Shown here: positions 62,172-64,000 of the stretch, piece after piece
Position numbering within the stretch: position 1 is the first letter of the stretch
Layout: every line of letters starts with the position of its first letter
Origin: Paenibacillus macquariensis
GTDB lineage: Bacteria; Bacillota; Bacilli; Paenibacillales; Paenibacillaceae
Reading direction: 5' to 3'
NCBI RefSeq assembly: GCF_900156375.1
Contig: NZ_FTNK01000013.1
Coordinates: forward strand, 95,271 to 159,270
DNA length: 64,000 bases
Program-made: the position numbers and the translations under genes
Notes under the pieces: model-generated
What the model was told of the DNA's origin: nothing
The model's input: only the letters and a program-made list of their open reading frames with translations
The model's database searches: none

Positions 62172-63068
62172 TTAGGTCAATTCACTTTCCATATTTCGCA
62201 TCATGAGAACTTGCTCAACATTTGTTGTAAAACTTAATTTTAACAATAGGTCGTTCAGAGGTTGATTGGATATACGCAGGTTAGCTGTCGCTCGTCTGCA
62301 AACATAGTCTAACGGGGCGAACAGTTCACCGAGAGCAAGCTTATAAATCTCCTCTGCATCTTCCCGCCCAGGAAGGGCCTCACATTGATAGAGCGTAATG
62401 GTTACCAATTTACCCTCTTGATCAAAAGTTCGCTTATACAATGCATAGCATACAGGCTCGCTATCTTGTCTAATGATTAAAGATTCACCCTCCTTCATGC
62501 TAGGCCATTGTGTCTGCCAAGCAGATAAGCCTCGATAGAAGTCTAGCGCATATACATCACGGGGCAATCCTATGGTGATAGAAAAGGGATGCACAGCAGA
62601 TCGCTCCAGTAATTGGGGATCTATTGTACCCATATGTTGTAAAATCATTAATCGATCCGTAATTTCATACCCCACATACTGATATAGCTTAATCGCACTC
62701 TCATTCTGGGTGAGCGCTTCAAGTATCGCAAGCTCCACGCCTTGTTCTCGGTACAACTCTAGATTTCTTAACATGAGCGCTCTGCCAATGCCCTGCCCTC
62801 TAAATGCAGGCGCAATACCTGTCCCACCGTTCCATGCCAGTTTCTTTCCATCTACGTCACGAAATCCATTCATTACAAACCCTGCAGGCTCACCATCCAC
62901 ATAAATAGCGAGTGAATTCTCCAAGGAAAGTCCTTCGTTAACACTCCTAGTCATAAAAGCCTCAATCGTCATGATCATCTGTATAAAATAGCCCTCGAAT
63001 CCTAGATTCCAAATACGTACATTTTCCTCGATCGATAGCTCACTTAGTTTCCTAAACGTCATTGTCAT
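62172..63068 (-). CDS. GNAT family N-acetyltransferase with a second, degenerate GNAT-like half
   Basis: 298 residues. First GNAT domain (1-150) has the acetyl-CoA motif NGGTGIAPAFRGQGIGRALM (Q-G-x-G) and a NESAIKLYQYVGYE end strand. The second half (FSITIGLPRDVYALDFYRGL to the end) looks like a GNAT-like domain without a clear Q/RxxGxG/A. Start ATG 63066-63068, 9 bases after GAGAGG; the longer frame to 63137 adds residues without such a site. Substrate unknown. Alone between pseudogenes. Confidence 0.9.
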   Translation of the reverse strand: MTMTFRKLSELSIEENVRIWNLGFEGYFIQMIMTIEAFMTRSVNEGLSLENSLAIYVDGEPAGFVMNGFRDVDGKKLAWNGGTGIAPAFRGQGIGRALMLRNLELYREQGVELAILEALTQNESAIKLYQYVGYEITDRLMILQHMGTIDPQLLERSAVHPFSITIGLPRDVYALDFYRGLSAWQTQWPSMKEGESLIIRQDSEPVCYALYKRTFDQEGKLVTITLYQCEALPGREDAEEIYKLALGELFAPLDYVCRRATANLRISNQPLNDLLLKLSFTTNVEQVLMMRNMESELT

Positions 63069-63237
63069 AAGTACGAACCTCTCTTTACTTCGTTTAATGT
63101 GATCATTTTCGTGTTTTCGCCCCAACCCTACATGCATTCCACTTCAACGGCTACTGATTCTGCTTTTCAATCTGGCTGACAAGGTTATCGTCTACCATAT
63201 AAGATTTACTACAATATAATAAAATCCCATGTTTCAC

Positions 63238-63268
63238 TTGACCTTAGGTCAGACCTAAGGTTTATTGT
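63238..63268 (+). promoter_or_regulatory. MerR-type promoter with perfect palindromic operator
   Basis: -35 TTGACC (63238-63243), 19-base spacer, -10 TATTGT (63263-63268). The long spacer holds the perfect palindrome ACCTTAGGTC-A-GACCTAAGGT (63241-63261). A 19-base spacer with a palindrome is the hallmark of MerR-regulated promoters. Confidence 0.85.
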
Positions 63269-63301
63269 AAACCTATGAACAATTCGACTGGAGTGTCGCA
63301 A

Positions 63302-63370
63302 ATGAACGAGCATATCACAATTAGTGAAATTTCAAAACTGATGAATGTATCCGTACATCAAATACGTTAG
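63302..63370 (+). pseudogene. Truncated MerR-family regulator gene
   Basis: ATG 63302 encodes MNEHITISEISKLMNVSVHQ and IR, then TAG. This is the first helix-turn-helix of a MerR regulator, which would go on as HQIRYFE; the stop falls at the Tyr codon and no more family sequence follows. The gene is therefore cut to about 22 residues, though its own autoregulated-type promoter is intact. GGAGTG precedes the ATG. Confidence 0.8.
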
Positions 63371-63424
63371 TTAGTTCAAATTCGATTAATAAATCACAGC
63401 ACACAACAAAAATGGAATAGCATT

Positions 63425-63715
63425 TTATACTTTTGCTCTTACTCCCCTTTTTCTATCAAAAGAGAGAATAATAAAGTTAATCCAAGTTATTACTGGGATG
63501 GACACTACTAATGTATAACGACTATGAAAATCAATTCCAAACAATCTTGATTCCTGGTCTAAGTTGTACAGAAACCAATATGCTAATCCCAATATTAACG
63601 CGTTGATGACAAAAACTAATAACATACCTTGCCGTTTGCTTTTTCTGTTCCTCATTATAAAGATAGATAATATCGTTGAAATGATTAAAGAAAAGACTAT
63701 GAGAATGAAGTCCAA
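63425..63715 (-). CDS. Small hypothetical membrane protein
   Basis: 96 residues with three hydrophobic segments (ILIVFSLIISTILSIFIM, LLVFVINALILGLAYWFLY, LVVSIPVITWINFIILSF) and basic loops. TTG start at 63713-63715, 7 bases after AAGGTGG. Nothing in it points to a family. It lies between the merR remnant and an IS element. Confidence 0.6.
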   Translation of the reverse strand: MDFILIVFSLIISTILSIFIMRNRKSKRQGMLLVFVINALILGLAYWFLYNLDQESRLFGIDFHSRYTLVVSIPVITWINFIILSFDRKRGVRAKV

Positions 63716-63767
63716 TCCTGCACCACCTTATACTTTATTTATAAAAGTATTCGAGAAGTAACTAAAC

Positions 63768-63803
63768 TATCCTGCCCGTTAGCTTAATAAAAAGAGCAGG
63801 ATA
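63768..63803. repeat. Hairpin just before the IS element
   Basis: TATCCTGC (63768-63775) pairs with GCAGGATA (63796-63803) around a 20-base loop. It may be a terminator remnant or part of a dispersed intergenic repeat; T-runs are poor. Confidence 0.5.
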
Positions 63804-63806
63804 CCG

Positions 63807-64000
63807 TGATATGCTCCCCTTATAGTAGACAGAAAAAAGCAAGCCGATTAATCTGTCTATTATGGAGGGGATTTTTTTATGGGCGAAATTAGGAAGACTT
63901 ACGATGTTACATTTAAGAAAAAGGCAGTCAATCTCTATCTCAAAAAGGGAATGAGCTACAAGAGTGTAGGTAAAGAATTGGATATCGACCATTCCTTAGT
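63807..64000 (+). mobile_element. Left end of an IS3-family (IS150-like) insertion sequence
   Basis: TGATATGCTCCCCTTATAGT begins the terminal inverted repeat (TG end) 72 bases before the transposase start, a typical IS3-family layout. The right end, and so any target duplication, lies beyond the window. Confidence 0.75.
63879..64000 (+). CDS. IS3-family transposase OrfA (start only)
   Basis: The first 40 codons are visible: MGEIRKTYDVTFKKKAVNLY, then KSVGKELDIDHSLV, the helix-turn-helix start of OrfA from IS3/IS150 elements that binds the IS ends. GGAGGGG lies 7 bases before the ATG. The rest, and OrfB with the DDE catalytic domain, are outside the window. Confidence 0.88.
   Translation, partial: MGEIRKTYDVTFKKKAVNLYLKKGMSYKSVGKELDIDHSL

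Noticed and set aside
63762..63992. Minus-strand open frame of 76 codons
   Set aside because: It is antisense to the IS3-family OrfA start and IS end, with no family-like sequence.

Overview
The window reads as a low-to-moderate GC Gram-positive chromosome, most likely Paenibacillus or a close relative. The signs are strong AGGAGG-type ribosome binding sites with frequent GTG/TTG starts, YesM/YesN-type two-component systems beside CUT1 sugar ABC transporters that lack their own ATPase, CcpA-type cre sites, a Bce-type peptide transporter module, and VanW, DUF1836 and YmcC-like genes. The assignment comes from gene content only; no database search was possible.

Layout. Bases 1-7300 hold the start of speD, a VanW-family gene, metE behind a cobalamin riboswitch, an MFS exporter, and a frameshifted sigma factor with its anti-sigma partner. 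Bases 7396-15000 hold a cytoplasmic PAS hybrid kinase, a lipoprotein serpin, a DinG-like helicase, a DedA protein and a YmcC-like membrane protein. Bases 15172-25000 are a sugar cluster on the minus strand: response regulator, sensor kinase, binding protein, two permeases and a GH2 beta-galactosidase, with two cre sites. Bases 25190-30480 hold a CNNM/CBS protein divergent from a DUF1836-uppP operon, then a chemoreceptor broken by a 10-bp duplication and a GNAT gene. Bases 30697-40007 hold a GH18-like secreted protein and a second sugar cluster (binding protein, two permeases, GH89 alpha-N-acetylglucosaminidase, a response regulator split by an in-frame stop, sensor kinase). Bases 40236-48454 hold thiC behind a TPP riboswitch, a DinB protein, and a 1651-residue DUF4132 protein paired with a small unknown protein. 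Bases 48662-54941 are a six-gene Bce-like peptide-response operon. Bases 55200-59914 are the oxidative pentose phosphate operon zwf-tal-gnd divergent from a LysR gene. Bases 60100-64000 look like an accessory, decaying region: an orphan RHS C-terminal tip with small membrane proteins, a broken doxX, a GNAT gene, a truncated merR with an intact MerR-type promoter, and the left end of an IS3-family element.

How the parts work together. Two glycan-use modules each pair an importer with a cytoplasmic glycosidase and a membrane sensor kinase. Vitamins control biosynthesis through riboswitches (B12 on metE, TPP on thiC). Several envelope-stress functions (UppP, Bce-like transporter, sigma/anti-sigma, VanW) sit in the same window. 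At least seven genes are broken or truncated, which suggests active gene loss or assembly errors.

The best candidates for new biology are the GTTC-N4-GAAC operators between the divergent CNNM and DUF1836 promoters, the Bce-like operon with an unusual kinase and a DUF418 protein, the two-gene DUF4132 unit, the orphan RHS tip, the stop-split YesN regulator and the 10-bp duplication in the chemoreceptor.
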